Below, one piece after another: positions 33,313 through 45,693 of a stretch of DNA of 64,000 nucleotides. The notes beneath the pieces were generated by a model. The model was given only the letters and a program-made list of their open reading frames with translations, did no database searches and was not told the origin of the DNA. A program made the translations under genes and the position numbers. Source of the stretch: Unio delphinus (lineage: Eukaryota; Mollusca; Bivalvia; Unionida; Unionidae); the NCBI GenBank assembly GCA_029339505.1, contig JAQISU010000115.1:4606001-4670000 (forward strand), given 5' to 3'. The number at the start of each line of letters is the position of its first letter. The first letter of the stretch is position 1.

Positions 33313-34950
33313 AAATTATGTTACTTAAAACGACCAGGTCAGGCTGACCCGACTTAAGCGACTCAGGCAGAAAGTGCGGCAAAAGACGTATGATTCTGAT
33401 TGGTCACGTTAAATAAGGAGTGGGGTGGGGTGTTTTCACACAAAGTTTCATAGGATTTAATATCACCTTATCGAAATTAGAAATTAGTTTGAGTTTTCCT
33501 GTTAGAGGACAAGAGATAAAAGTCATCAGCTACAGGCTCCGAATGATATATGAGACAAATTCATTCGTAAAATAGTGTGGTCCAGGCTAGCCGCCAAAAA
33601 CTGTTTGGGTGACGAAAAACCACAAAGGTATAGTGTCACAATTCCATATAATTTATTGATGCGATTTATATAATGTTTGGTTTAGTTTACAGGTCTTGCA
33701 TGATTTCATTTGATACATTTGTATAATAATGTGCTTTTGATTTATAGCGATGTTGAGTTCTGAATAGAAGTCTTACATGAATTATTTGATAAGGGTGACG
33801 TAGTGATAATTTGTGTCGTGTTAGCATAAAACACTATGTTGAGTTATGAATAGGAAGTCTTACATTAATCCTTGGATAAGTTTGAAGTATTGTTTAATTT
33901 ATCATCTTGTTTGCATAATAATTAGGTTCTAAGAATTTAATGCCTTACATTAGTTAATATGTTTTAATAGAATACACGTGTATTCACAGAATTTAGATTT
34001 CACATATGATTCAGCGTCAGTGTATTGACTAGGGAGCAGGAATGCATTCAATTTATTTGCTGTGTAAATTAAGGCGGGGCCAGAATTCAAGCCTCGAGTA
34101 TGGTGCGTTAATACGTAAGTTCAAGGCGTAACGAATTAGCAATTCGACAAACTCCGGTGTGTAGTTGATTAATGGCCTTTTACCACTGATAGAAATATCT
34201 GATTGTCGAGCAAGGGATAATTAAAGTTCTTAACTGTATCAATTATAACGAGAGATTTAAAGTGTTGTTTACTTTCTTTTAAAAGGGAGAAAATAGCTTT
34301 TTGGACGTATTGATGTTACGTAAACTGAGACGTATAATGAGGAAAAAAACTAGAGGGAGTTGCAGTGAGACGCATAATCCAGTGGTGAAATCCGGCATCG
34401 TGCTGAAATTCTACGTGTTCAGAGTGTATCTTGAGACGGATGGTAGACAGTATTATATGCCAAAATTCTGAACAGCGCAGAGGAATCGGAGACGGTGGAC
34501 TATCAGGTTATGAACTCGTACAAGGCGTTGACTTCGATTGTGTCACTCGATACTATGATTATCTAAAGCTTCAGTAACAGATCGGCTAATTTATTTAAAT
34601 CTATTTTGAGTTTTTCTTGTAATTCGGTGAAAATTTTGTTTCTAAAGCAGAGTGTATTCCTAATGAAAGGAATTTTTCACAATTATGCATGTAATTTATT
34701 AAATTGTTTGTTTATCTTTACGGGGGCTCGTACTTGTTTATTCAATATATCTGCTCAGTTCACTCTAACATTTCCGTACTCGAACCGGGGTAATTATATC
34801 GAGTGCGGTCATCTCTTAGATAACGAGTACCAAAAGGGGTGGGTTATAGTATTTATTATTATTATATTTATACAACCCCGTGCCAAGTGGGGTAATTATA
34901 TATAATGACTAATAAATTATTATCATCATCACCATCACCACCAGACCCGC
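33313..34950. other. Unassigned insert within D2 copy 2
   Basis: About 1.6 kb lacking a counterpart in D2 copy 1. The only longer open frame (34606-34905, 99 codons) has no motif I recognise. Two similar pieces (CGGGGTAATTATAT near 34786 and GTGGGGTAATTATAT near 34888) lie 100 bp apart. Confidence 0.4.
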
Positions 34951-34954
34951 CACC

Positions 34955-35149
34955 ACGTAACAACGGACTTATAATGAAAATACAAATGAATGACTTTACA
35001 CAGTACAACGACAAGCGGTGAATGATTCTCAGTGTTTTCACCACTAGAAGAATGATGCGTTTCCCTTAGACAGTAATAAATGTAGTATATCACTCAAATA
35101 GTGAAATTATGTAAACAAAAAGGAACAGATATACAAATTATTTCTACAG
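34955..35149 (+). repeat. D2 copy 2, segment b
   Basis: Aligns with about 28985-29255 of D2 copy 1, with small deletions. It ends at the MITE target duplication TTCTACAG. Confidence 0.55.
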
Positions 35150-35517
35150 CAACGTTCCCTTTAAGCTACGCGCGTGCGCGCGTGCACCTGCTTAGGCGTC
35201 CCCGCGCAGCTGAATTGTCAATTTTTGCTCAATCCAACGTTAAATTTTGCTCGTCTCCGTAATGCTTGCGCAGTGAAGCGAGCACTGCGTGCAGAGGCGT
35301 ATGGGGGGGGGGGAGGGGGTACATATGTCCCCGGGCGCCAAGGTACAGGAGTGCCAAAATGAGGCTTGCAACGTTACATTATAATAAGTAAACAAGGGTA
35401 ATAAATCGGTCACAAGATCGCTGGGGCGCCAATTTTATAGTTCGTCCCCGGGCGCAAAATATCATCGCTACGCCTCTGACTGCGTGCACATCTACCATTC
35501 GCTTAGAGGGAACGTTG
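35150..35517. mobile_element. hAT-like MITE (outer), interrupted
   Basis: Terminal inverted repeats CAACGTTCCCTTTAAGC (left) and CAACGTTCCCTCTAAGC (right, reverse complement). Flanking octamers TTCTACAG (35142-35149) and CTCTACAG (35518-35525) match at 7 of 8. It is 173 bp long without the inner element. 8-bp duplications and this terminus type point to the hAT superfamily. Confidence 0.8.
35292..35478. mobile_element. hAT-like MITE (inner), nested
   Basis: 187 bp with termini CAGAGGCGTA (left) and CAGAGGCGTA (right, reverse complement) and a perfect 8-bp target duplication ACTGCGTG at 35284-35291 and 35479-35486, which lies inside the outer MITE. It contains a G-rich run near the left end and two GGGCGCCAA/GGGCGCAAA-type motifs. 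No coding capacity. Confidence 0.85.
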
Positions 35518-35528
35518 CTCTACAGTCC

Positions 35529-35690
35529 CGGGGCCCCGACTGCCCGAATGGTCTTAAGCGCTCTCCGTAACGAATCACTGCAATCTCACCTATGTCTGCG
35601 TGGGTTCGAGTCTCAGATTCAGCCAATGTGTGTATGTGAGAAAGCTTGCCAGTAGGTTTGCGTGGGTCGGTGGTTCTTTCCGGGGTTTTT
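35529..35690 (+). mobile_element. SINE-1, 3'-truncated
   Basis: Head, B box (GGGTTCGAGTC) and core as in 15252-15502. It breaks off at TTTCCGGGG, before the conserved tail. Confidence 0.8.
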
Positions 35691-35739
35691 GCATTTTATA
35701 TTTTGCATAAATGTTTGCAAACATAAATATCTTGATAGG

Positions 35740-35833
35740 AGATAACAGCGATATATCGTTTCTTGTAGTCATGACAGCGATATATCGTTTCTTGTAGTCA
35801 TGATAGCGATATATCGTTTCTTGTAGTCATGAC
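35740..35833 (+). repeat. 29-bp tandem repeat (3 copies)
   Basis: Unit GACAGCGATATATCGTTTCT then TGTAGTCAT. Confidence 0.9.
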
Positions 35834-35879
35834 AAGCATTTGAGACAGCTGCAAATGCTGATAACATTTGTCACTGAAA

Positions 35880-36890
35880 TTCTATTTTGCAACTGTATGG
35901 TGACGACGAGTCAGTTACAGTTGTGTTCTCAAGTTTATTTCTAATCGTTTGTACCTTGTCACGGATGAAATTTGCAAACAAGTCCGAAAGGTCTACTGGC
36001 GAGAAGGTAGTTGGAAGTGGTATACATTTATTCCTTGACATTAGTTTATTAGCTATCTCAAAGAGCTATTTGCAGCTGGAACTTTCCGTGATGTTAGTAC
36101 TGAAGCGGGATAATTTGGAGAAATAAACTATGTTTGTGACGTTCTTCTGTGCGGTTTCATAGATTTGCTGTATGAATAATAAGTCTCGTGGAAAGCTAAA
36201 GCCTCTCCCCTGTACGGCGGTTTCTTTTAGCAGTGCGAAGCTGGTCCCTAACACTGCTATACCATGGAGAACATTTTTGAATTTTTACTCTGCACTTGGT
36301 GGCTGGAGCATGTTTTTCAAGCAATAAACGCAGTTATCTAGTTGTTCTGTTGTAGGAGGTAAGCAAGTTGTTAGGTTTGCTTGGATGTCATGCATTAGTT
36401 TGGTTATATTTATCATGCGGAGGTTTCTTATAGTAGCAAATAAAGGTCGAGGGTTAGGGACTGACACATCCAGATGGCATATAATGCAGATGTGGTCTGA
36501 TACAAGTTCGTGGGATACAAGGGTTGACCGTAGAATATTATCATCAGGTCTAAGAAGAATCCAGTCTAAAATGTAACCATGTTTATAGATGGGTTGGATA
36601 CCTGACTGTTTAAGGTCGAAAACATGAATGGAATGTAAGAGTTTTGAAGTGTATGGGATTTCCAGGACAGTTAAAGTGAAGTTGAAATCTCCAAGAATCA
36701 GGTTGCCACCTGTCGAATTTCCATAGTTCATGAGATTCGGAAACTGCTCCAAAAAGAGAGATTCAATTGACGTGTTTTCTACTAGGAGGAGGGTGGTAGA
36801 GGCAGAAACAATGGACTGACCTTTATTCCAGTGTGAGTGTTGTATGGACTAGTTCAATCGATGTGTGGCAGAAAATGAAGGTTGTGATGT
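35880..36890 (-). pseudogene. CR1/L2-like LINE remnant: endonuclease and linker
   Basis: Minus strand. The open frame 36752-36285 (155 codons) carries apurinic-endonuclease (EEP) motifs of a non-LTR retrotransposon: GDFN at residues 21-24, DW at 63-64, SDH at 85-87. Upstream, in a shifted frame (about 36780-36890), reads the preceding block CLYHPPPS. Downstream, in another frame (about 36080-35880), reads LFEIANKLMSRN, IPLPTTFSPVDLSDLFANF and IRDKV, the typical linker between endonuclease and reverse transcriptase in CR1/L2/Jockey-type ORF2. The reverse transcriptase itself is missing. Frameshifts show it is dead. Confidence 0.8.
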
Positions 36891-37004
36891 GTTTAAGACA
36901 TTTTATCATGGAATTGTTTGTGATGACAGCAATTCAACCTCATAGAGCGTAGCGGCGGAACGACTTAATGGAGTAACCGACGGGTGTTAGATCCGCCCAC
37001 TTGG

Positions 37005-37260
37005 GCTCATCGAGGTTGGTCAATCAAACTGTCAGTATTCCATGTTGATCAATCAATCAATCAGTGCCCACCAATCTCTGGTCAGCAACGCCCGATCACC
37101 TGCTAGTCGACCAGCAACACTATTCAGCTCTATGTCTGCTATGGTTCTGCTTTAGAGCTGATATGGTCGACGTTTTTGATTAGTTATGCTTCTGATACCA
37201 ATTCGACTCCGATCACTCTGATAACTATGGTCAGATATCACTGCGGTCAGATATCACCCT
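37005..37260 (+). repeat. D2 copy 2, segment c
   Basis: Aligns with 29300-29575: GTCAATCAA, GTCAGTATTC, CCACCAATC, GGTCAGCAA, CGATCACCTGCTA, GACCAGCAACACT and CTGCTATGGTT occur in the same order. It lies beyond the MITE/SINE/LINE cluster. Confidence 0.7.
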
Positions 37261-37399
37261 GTTCAGCTGAAGAAGTCCTTAAAGTAGACCGCTCACTGAC
37301 AAGGCGTTTCGTAATGTAAAGAGTTTAAGCTAAGGTGAGACATTTACCTATACTCAGATATCGTCTGTACTCATCAGATATCGTCTGTACTCATCGAAA

Positions 37400-39415
37400 G
37401 CACTTCGCACGTGCGGAATAGGATGAACAGAACTCACTAAAATTTTATACAAAAACAAAACCAGAGTACACGTATTTAACAAATAAAATAAATTTTTACA
37501 ATTTTGTGACATCAGTAAGGATTAAGTTTGGGCATGTGTGCTTCATTTTTACATATTGTCAAATTACAAAAGCTTAATACATATTTATTTTAGACAGGGA
37601 TGTAAAGACTTACTTCCCACTGGCTATAATTTGGGTAAATCTGGCCGATTTTGATAAACAAACAGACAAATCATAAATAATAGCATTACTGTCTCATCCG
37701 GCCGAACGTATCCAGGATACCTAAGCGTGATATCATAAGAAACTCATGTTAGCCGGGTTTACATTATTTCTTTTTAAATGTATTATCCTTTGAGAGTGAA
37801 TTTTAGGTTGCAGTCCATCGACATATATAAATATAGGCCTCGTTTCCATTTTTGGGCCAAATGTGTTTTTCCTCTGGATAGATTCAGTACTTGTAACAGC
37901 TTTTGCAAGCATTTCTGTATCGTTTCTGAATCGTTTTAAACGCATGTCGTGTCATCCACGTTTCGTAACGTTCTAACCGTCCATCAACTGCATCACGTAC
38001 TGTCTTCTGTAGAAGCTCTAAACGTTGAAAACAACTCTCAAATCGTTTATGTTACCAGGACAACAAACCGTTACGTACTATCTCGTACCGGTGTTCCTAA
38101 CCATTTAAAACTGTCGCGTTTTAGTACCGTATAGTCTATGTACGGTTCATGACGGATTTTATTCCGTATCGTTTGCTTATCGTACCATAATCGTACCGTT
38201 TCCAACTTATTTCGTCCTTATCGTTTGCGTATCATACCATCTTCCTACTATTTCCAATGTTGCTGAAGACGTTACAACGTTATTTAGTACATGCTACCGC
38301 CTGGCGTCATGTAATCTCAATTTTGGCGCTATCAGGGGTTACACAGGAAACACGTGCTAAATTATGTAGATAATTATAACACTCAAGGTCCATTTTAATC
38401 TATGCATAAAATATAAATTTGCAGACTTTATCAAAGGAAATATTTTCTTAATTTTCTTAGCAGAAGATATCTGAAAGGAACATCAACATATCCCACCAAG
38501 ATCCAAAGATAAGACGTCAAAAAGTGTCATTTTGGACGAGTTTGTAAATCAGTCCCAGACGGAACCCTTTTCGTGCCAGTAATTATTATTCAGTTATAAG
38601 CTGCTTGAATTATGGGTAAAGCTCACTTGGTTATATAAGCAATCGTGACCTAAAAATGTCTCAGAAATATTTTAGACTATTAATCATGATGTGATCTTAG
38701 CTTCTTTCTGTCTATTTTACTAAGTAAAATAATCTGCATGCATATATTTATGTAGGCATATATGCATGCACGAACATAAGCATACAAAATGGATGGATGG
38801 ATAGATGATGATGATAATAATGATGGGCGTGGTGGTGGTGATGACGACGATGATGATGAGACACGCAGAGCTGAAAGAGTTATTAATAGTCAATACTATT
38901 GTACTATCACATGTTATTTAACACAGCTCCTTTGGAGTTCCCTGTTGTGCCAAAGAATCTTTCATTTGTTTATAATTACTTCTTAGATATACTTGCGAAG
39001 AAGAACTACCGAAATAAGAAGAATGAAACTTTTAAACCAGATAGAGCGGGACAAATTTATATGAATGCCCGGTATTTAGTAAACCCTTGTAAGATTCTGA
39101 TTAAAATGAAAATCCAACGAAATATGCCCTTTTTGTCTGAGCTCACTGCGATTATAAATATAGCCAGATCTACATATAGGTATATACGACATGTACCTGC
39201 AACTGAATGCCGAGCACTTGTGTCTCATTTTAACTAATGTATATAAAACATATGTTCGCAGTAGGATGCAGAGATAATAGAAGCAGCAGTAGGTATAGAA
39301 TTCATATAGATAAGGAATACGAGTTTTATATCAACAAATAACTGAAACTATTTCAACATCAATCGGTACATCTTTTGAAGCTAGATGTATCAGTAACATG
39401 GCTGGCGTTATGATG
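37400..39415. other. No recognised gene
   Basis: A 112-codon open frame at 38899-39237 (plus) has no motif I recognise and poor codon regularity; it may be chance. Around 37960-38230 the word TCGTACCGT and variants recur loosely, perhaps a decayed repeat. Confidence 0.4.
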
Positions 39416-39424
39416 AAGCTTCTC

Positions 39425-39560
39425 ATCTGAAAATGAGCAAATGCGATTGCGTTAGGGAAACAAGCGAGGCTTGAGCCGAGTTGATACCGGTAGGAAAATG
39501 AGCAAATGTAATTGCGTTAGGGAAACGAGCGAGGCTTGAGCCGATTTGATATTGGTAGGA
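39425..39560 (+). repeat. ~63-bp tandem duplication
   Basis: GAAAATGAGCAAATG, TTGCGTTAGGGAAAC and GAGCGAGGCTTGAGCCGA occur twice in direct order. Confidence 0.9.
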
Positions 39561-40558
39561 AAATGAGAGAGAAATGAGCCAAAGTGACGAAAGAATAAAA
39601 CTTTTAAAACAACGCTTTGGAGATGTTGGGATTGAGTGAAGATGACCATCAGGTCCTCGGAACATATATTTTTATAGTTGATAAAAGCAGAGATCTTCTG
39701 TCGAGAAGATCAGAGTCAAAATCGACCCCACTTTTGACAAAATATTCGTATCAGTGAAAAAAATATTATACGGTACTTTTGTACCATCCTGCCTTCATTT
39801 CTTCATATAAACTGACCAAAAATTAAATTAAATTTGTCACTACAAACATATCGTCTGGTTAGGAGCGTAAGATAACTTCACTTAAAGCAGAATATCATCG
39901 TCTCTTTCAGATCCGAATCGAATGAAACTGTTTATACATACGATTGAAAAGACCAAGGAAATTCCAATCTGAATTCAACCATCACTCTTGTCTGGTTCCT
40001 AATTGTATAAGCTCCAGTGTTCTTAAAAACCGATCACCTCTATTGAGGCAGCTCGAGAGTGGGGATTACATGCAAGTTTCACTTACCTCAGAAATTGAAA
40101 AGTCGTAAAACTTCGCATCTTCGAAACGTTCGACTTAAGTGCTACAATAAACATTGGCTATTGTACCTTTTACAAAAACAAATAATAGCTTGTTCTCGGT
40201 GAATAATTTTACTTATAAAGATTTATATATTGGAAGGACCTTGGCAAGGTATACAAAACAATTGTGCCAGGTGTTTGGAACAATTGTGTTTATCTTCACA
40301 TAAGGTAACAATGGATAGTTTCGTAAATTGGCCCCTCTTGGGTTTCATAACTTAAAGCTATGATGTGAATTTTTTCAGCAATCATTGTTTAATACTTAAA
40401 GATATGGATATATTTGTGAATTAAGCGTTTCGGGCATGTTCTGCTCATGAAATTGATCTGAGGCATGTACGCCTCCGATAGGTATTTCACAGCATGAAAA
40501 CCAAAATTTCAAAACGGCCGTAACTATGTTAACTATTTTGAATTGAATCAAGCTGTTT

Positions 40559-41045
40559 AGTACACATTATTTTTCAAAATTATCAAGTAGATTCCACTGT
40601 GAACATCACTTTGTGTCACAATGACCATCAGACGCGAAAAATTCATGTATAAATGGGGTTGAAGTGCATAAACTTCTTTTGTTCTTAGATTCCATAGACT
40701 CGTCAGGTAAGGTGAATAATATTTTCGTTTTGTTTTATTACTGCGATCGCAAATTTTACTGATTAAATTCAGAGTTCCGTTGTGACACTGATCAGTCTTC
40801 CAAACGCTACGATACAAGACTTCGTCTGATTGGCTGATAAAAATTGGGCGATTATGGTAATAAGCTAGGTCACCATAACATAATCCCTTAGCGGTCGCTT
40901 CCAGTATTTACATGAGGCTGTTTAATTATTGTTTTATCAGATTGTCTTTGTAAATAAAAAATGGACCTTTTTAATTTTACCACACTGGTGTGCTTTATAT
41001 TAATTGTTTTTATCAATTTTTATATTTGGCAGGTGGATTTGTGCA
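40559..41045 (+). repeat. Dispersed repeat D3, copy 1
   Basis: Matches 59984-60265 in the same orientation with moderate divergence. Landmarks are CAAAATTATCA, CACTGTGA-CATCAC, CATGTATAAAT, CTCGTCAGGT and TTTTTATATTTG-CAGGTG. The 86-codon minus-strand open frame here lies within the repeat and has no known domain. Confidence 0.6.
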
Positions 41046-41338
41046 TACAAATGTCCATTGCACACAAAGGGGCGTCCTTCGAGTTGATCCGAAATTTGAT
41101 AGCAAATAGCCAGAGAGTAAGGTGCTAACTTAGCGGCCACTGTGCAGAATGGTCTGTTATTATTAGATTAAATGTGCTTGTAGAGTGATAATTCAAGACT
41201 GGTTCTCATTTCAGAATGCTTTTCTCGAGAGCAGATTTCTGGACAGAATGAAACCAAATATTCATAGTATATATACAGTCTGAAGGAAGATTAGGTTAAG
41301 TGTGTGCGTTTGTGTCTGTGTGTGAGGAAGATTAGGTT

Positions 41339-41343
<5 letters not shown>

Positions 41344-41371
<28 letters not shown>
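41344..41371. repeat. (GT)n microsatellite at SINE-3 tail
   Basis: The complement is the (AC)n tail of the adjoining minus-strand SINE-3. Confidence 0.9.
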
Positions 41372-41373
<2 letters not shown>

Positions 41374-41642
41374 GGATTTTTAACGTAGCTTTAAAACGTG
41401 TTCAGTCATATTGCTACCATGTCTGCATAGTGATGTCTAGCATTGGGGCATCATGCCTCAGAAATGTGGCATGATGTCCCCACTCAGTCACATTATACTC
41501 ACACCAAACCAACCAGTGCTAATACTAAATTCGTTATGATAGCGAAGCAGCTATTAGTACAATTTGTAAGTCATTGGTTAGAACCCGCGACCTCCCGCAT
41601 CTGAGGTGGACCCTTTAAGTACTAGGCCACCACAGTGGTAAA
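41372..41642 (-). mobile_element. SINE-3, tRNA-headed, copy 1
   Basis: On the minus strand the head reads GTGGCCTAGTACTTAAAGGG (A box), GGTCGCGGGTTCTAACC (B box), followed by a body with TGTGGCATGATG and CATTGGGGCATCATGCC in plus orientation, and ends in (AC)n. The same layout occurs at 47436-47712. Confidence 0.7.
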
Positions 41643-41647
41643 AAAGA

Positions 41648-41650
<3 letters not shown>

Positions 41651-41722
<72 letters not shown>
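41651..41722. repeat. (AG)n microsatellite
   Basis: About 36 AG units next to the head of SINE-3 copy 1. Confidence 0.95.
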
Positions 41723-41724
<2 letters not shown>

Positions 41725-41856
41725 GGAGGGAGGGGGAAGGAGAGAGAGAGATCGTATCAACTAAAAGCTCTAACAAATAGTCAAACTGAAAATACAACAC
41801 AAACAAGGAGGAATTCAAGTGACGACTGTAATATATATACTCGTTCGGAATATTAG

Positions 41857-41857
41857 T

Positions 41858-41920
<63 letters not shown>
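41857..41920. repeat. (TG)n(AG)n compound microsatellite
   Basis: TG block followed directly by AG block, the same order as at 43932, 58179 and (reversed blocks) 47361. Confidence 0.95.
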
Positions 41921-41923
<3 letters not shown>

Positions 41924-41984
41924 CATACTTCCAAAGCGAAATAAACAAAAGCATTCCTTGAATGCACGAGTAATAATGTCCGTT

Positions 41985-42425
41985 GCACATATACATCAAT
42001 GACAAATTCGTTGACACTGTCCATTGTTCACATGCATTACTGACGCATTCATTGACATTGTCTGTTATTCACATGCATTACTGACGCATTCATTGATATT
42101 GTCCATTGTTTACATGCATTACTGACACATTCGTTGACATTGTCCATTGTTCCCATGCATTAATGACACATTTGTTGACATTGTCCATTGTTCACATGCA
42201 TTACTGACGCATTCATTGACATTGTCCATTGTTTACATGCATTACTGACACATTTGTTGACATTGTCCATTGTTCACACGCATTACTGACGCATTCATTG
42301 ACATTGTCCATTGTTTACATGCATTACTGACACATTCGTTGACATTGTCCATTGTTCACACGCATTACTGACACATTTGTTGACACTGTCCGTTATTCAC
42401 ATGCATTACTGACACATTTGTTTAC
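41985..42425 (+). repeat. 41-bp minisatellite (about 10 copies)
   Basis: Unit CATTACTGACACATTCGTTG then ACATTGTCCATTGTTCACATG. Two subtypes (GACGCATTCATTG and GACACATTCGTTG/TTTGTTG) partly alternate, suggesting an 82-bp dimer. Confidence 0.9.
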
Positions 42426-43125
42426 AAAAAGAAGCAAAAGACTGCATAAAGAGCGAAACAAATGGGTAGAAGATGTTGATTATGAGAATTGTGGTTGATG
42501 ACGAAACTGAAGATCACAGTGACGAAATGACGGATGACACTTGCTACAGTCACCAAACAATCAAATAACGTGGTCCACTGTTTTTTCTTCGTCATGGATC
42601 TGTCTTTGTTGTTTATCTTGAAATTAATATAATACATTATATTTACTTAACTGCTTTTGATGCTACGACAATAATGCCTTCTTCCGATGAAATTAGGATT
42701 TCACAACCTCAAAGCTTTGCAAACAAAGCACAAATAACCATTTAATATAGACACGCAATATACATGCAAATAGTAAATATACAATGTAATATGTACACAC
42801 AGTAAGCAATATATGCCCTTCCTTTCCATTACATTACATATCAATCAGTTGATCTCGATGTCTGTACATTCATCCCTTTCAAATGGCTACGGGTACACCT
42901 GGTGTCACTCGCAATACATTCATGATTTTGTGCTGACATTGTTTTTTTAAATATAACGTCATTTTTGTTGTTGTTGTTAGTCTTCCTCTTTTATGGTGGG
43001 ACATCGTTTGGATTGGTAATTTGTGTGATGTATACACATTTCGCACAGGTCTGTGGGCATGATTGTCGCATCCATGTCAAAACTCACGTGAAGCATACGA
43101 GACTTTAGCGGGTTTTCTCGCTCAC

Positions 43126-43183
43126 GTAACATAATCCGGAGATTTTGCGAGACCACTCCATTCTTGCTCGGAACTTTCATCAC
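43126..43183 (-). CDS. Candidate second coding exon of the TNF-receptor-like gene
   Basis: On the minus strand, acceptor TTTGTAG| then a 58-base open frame reading GDESSEQEWSGLAKSPDYV and donor GTTAC|GTGAGC. The incoming phase fits: the last G of the exon ending at 46792 plus GT gives Gly. It would encode an acidic, serine-containing part of the cytoplasmic tail. The outgoing phase is 2; the next exon was not found in the window. An exon this short is only a hypothesis without transcript data. Confidence 0.45.
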
Positions 43184-43926
43184 CTACAAATTTTAAAGTA
43201 CATGTGAAAGTAAGGATCCAAAACTTGTGTACTAAAATGCTTCCCCTGTCCAAAAAGTAAATAAATAAATAAACTACATATTTTATGAAATTACAATTTT
43301 TGTATTTAAATAGCTTAAGAAATATCTTTCTCCATTATGACATCTGTATGAAAGTCTGTCCCAAATTACCACGCTTTTTATTGCAAATTAATCACTCCAT
43401 TCGACACATCCTCAACCCCAAATATCGACCCAGAGGTAATAATCCAGATTCTGTTACATGTGTCCTGTACTGACTTCTTGTAAAGTCATATTACAAATAT
43501 TACAAATATTACAAAATGACTGTCTAATATTATAACTATGTTTATTACAAACACACGAAAAATTTAAAAGCCAATGTATAGTATTTTGCCACATTTGACC
43601 TCTAAACCCCCTCCCCTTTCGGCAACCGCAAGGATTAAGGGACAGTAACTATATCAATACTACATGTGGTCATTATTCAAACAAAAACAGCGCCATGTTT
43701 GATGAATTATCAAGTGCAGTTTAGGAGATGTGGAAACTGATAGAATGACGAACATTTAATAACTTTGGGAATATGGGAATTTGAAGAAAAATATAATAAA
43801 CCCATGCGCAGAGCAATTTAATTCAAGGATTAGCTATGCGATCGAATTGGAATTTAAAAGAAAATTGTCAGTGTCGCCATTTAAAATACCCAGTTGTAAT
43901 TTTTTATTGCTTTGTTTTCGCGCGCG

Positions 43927-43931
<5 letters not shown>

Positions 43932-44015
<84 letters not shown>
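43932..44015. repeat. (TG)n(AG)n compound microsatellite
   Basis: Low-complexity; ORFs through it are shadows. Confidence 0.95.
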
Positions 44016-44018
<3 letters not shown>

Positions 44019-44029
44019 TTACTATGCTG

Positions 44030-44930
44030 TACTGATCTTTCCGTTTCCTAATCTTTAAATAATAATTGTGTGTGCCAATTTCTGCACAGCTGTTATTAAG
44101 ACGCATTTAATTTCCCGGGTGTATATATACTTGCCACATACCTAGTTACAAATGCGAGCAAAATTGCCGTTTAATTTTCTCTTTTGTCATTGATTACATA
44201 ACAAAAACTACAAAAACATATCGTTAAAACCTACACTGTACATAGCTGGTGGCGCGCGGTCCCCAAACAGTAATTTTATAATAGACAAATCGGCAATTTA
44301 ATGAAAATAAGAGCTCATTAACAACATTCCGATAGATTTAATTATTACTGGAGGATGAAAGCGACGTGACGGCGAATGAGAATTCGCAAAAAAGACTACT
44401 ATTATTACGTCTCGGTATTTGACGACGTAACTTCCACAGGCATGTGCTTTAACCATATTTGTTGGTAATGATAAGGTAGCCAGTCAATAAAAACACCCCA
44501 ACTGTTTCTGATTTCAACGATAAATAAAAAAAATAGACCAACGGTTATGGTATATTAAATGTAGATGATAAACAAACTACCATCTATGCTCGCTTATAAG
44601 AAGTGAACAAGTGCCAACTGCACAGACCCAGATCAGCCATCACATAATGGGCCGGCATATCCATGTTAGCAGTAATTAGAAGAAGTAACAAAATAGGAAG
44701 GATCTGATTAGACAGATTAGAATCTTTGCCGTTTTAATAATCCACTTAAAATGTTGTATAAATGGTACATGTCATTTTTAATAATGAGAACAAAATTTAC
44801 CACGTTCCATTTGGACAAGAATATTGTAACGTAATGAAGTCTATTTCAATTTTCAGAGTCCGACTAAGTTATTTATTATTTTCTTAACTGAACATTACAT
44901 TTGTTAAACACAAGATTAATAGTAAGATTA
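44030..44930. other. No recognisable feature
   Basis: AT-rich sequence inside the putative first large intron of the TNF-receptor-like gene; no repeat partner found. Confidence 0.45.
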
Positions 44931-44934
44931 ATAG

Positions 44935-45465
44935 TAGAAAGTAAGACAAGTAAGTAAGTAGAAAGTAAGACCAGTAAGTAAGTAGAAAGTAAGACCAGTA
45001 AGTAAGTAGAAAGTAAGACAAGTAAGTAAGTAGAAAGTAAGACAAGTAAGTAGAAAGTAAGACAAGTAAGTAAGTAGAAAGTAAGACAAGTAAGTAAGTA
45101 GAAAGTAAAACCAGTAAGTAGAAAGTAAGACAAGCAAGTAGAAAGTAAGACAAGTAAGTAAGTAGAAAGTAAAACCAGTAAGCAAGTAGAAAGTTAGACA
45201 AGTAAGTAAGTAGAAAGTAAGACAAGTAAGTAAGTAGAAAGTAAGACAAGTAAGTAAGTAGAAAGTAAGACCAGTAAGTAAGTAGAAAGTAAGACAAGTA
45301 AGTAAGTAGAAAGTAAGACAAGTAAGTAAGTAGAAAGTAAGACCAGTAAGTAGAAAGTAAAACAAGTAGAAAGTAAGACAAGTAAGTAAGTAGAAAGTAA
45401 GACAAGTAAGTAGAAAGTAAGACAAGTAAGTAGAAAGTAAGACAAGTAAGTAGAAAGTAAGATAG
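44935..45465. repeat. ~23-bp AAGTAAGACAAGTAAGTAGA-type array
   Basis: About 24 copies of AAGTAAGACAAGTAAGTAAG-type units. Minus-strand open frames of 83-173 codons (Leu/Thr/Tyr/Phe repeats) arise from the array and are not genes, although they superficially resemble a hydrophobic protein. Confidence 0.9.
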
Positions 45466-45578
45466 TTTAAGTTAATGGTCCTTATTTGGAATATACACTA
45501 TTATGTTTCGTCAACTAATGTAGTTCTGTTAAATGATTTCGTGTATATGGCAATTAGGGAATTTTATATATGGCATAG

Positions 45579-45642
45579 TATGTATGTATGTATGTATGTA
45601 TGTATGTATGTATGTATGTATGTATGTATGTATGTATGTATG

Positions 45643-45690
<48 letters not shown>
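45579..45690. repeat. (TATG)n(TG)n microsatellite
   Basis: About 17 TATG units then about 19 TG units. Confidence 0.95.

Positions 45691-45693
<3 letters not shown>

Noticed and set aside
38899..39237. 112-codon plus-strand ORF
   Set aside because: No recognisable domain, signal or splice context; cannot be supported as a gene, although it cannot be excluded as an exon.
44876..45445. Hydrophobic Leu/Tyr/Phe ORFs up to 173 codons, minus strand
   Set aside because: Produced by the AAGTAAGACAAGTAAGTAG array; not a membrane protein.
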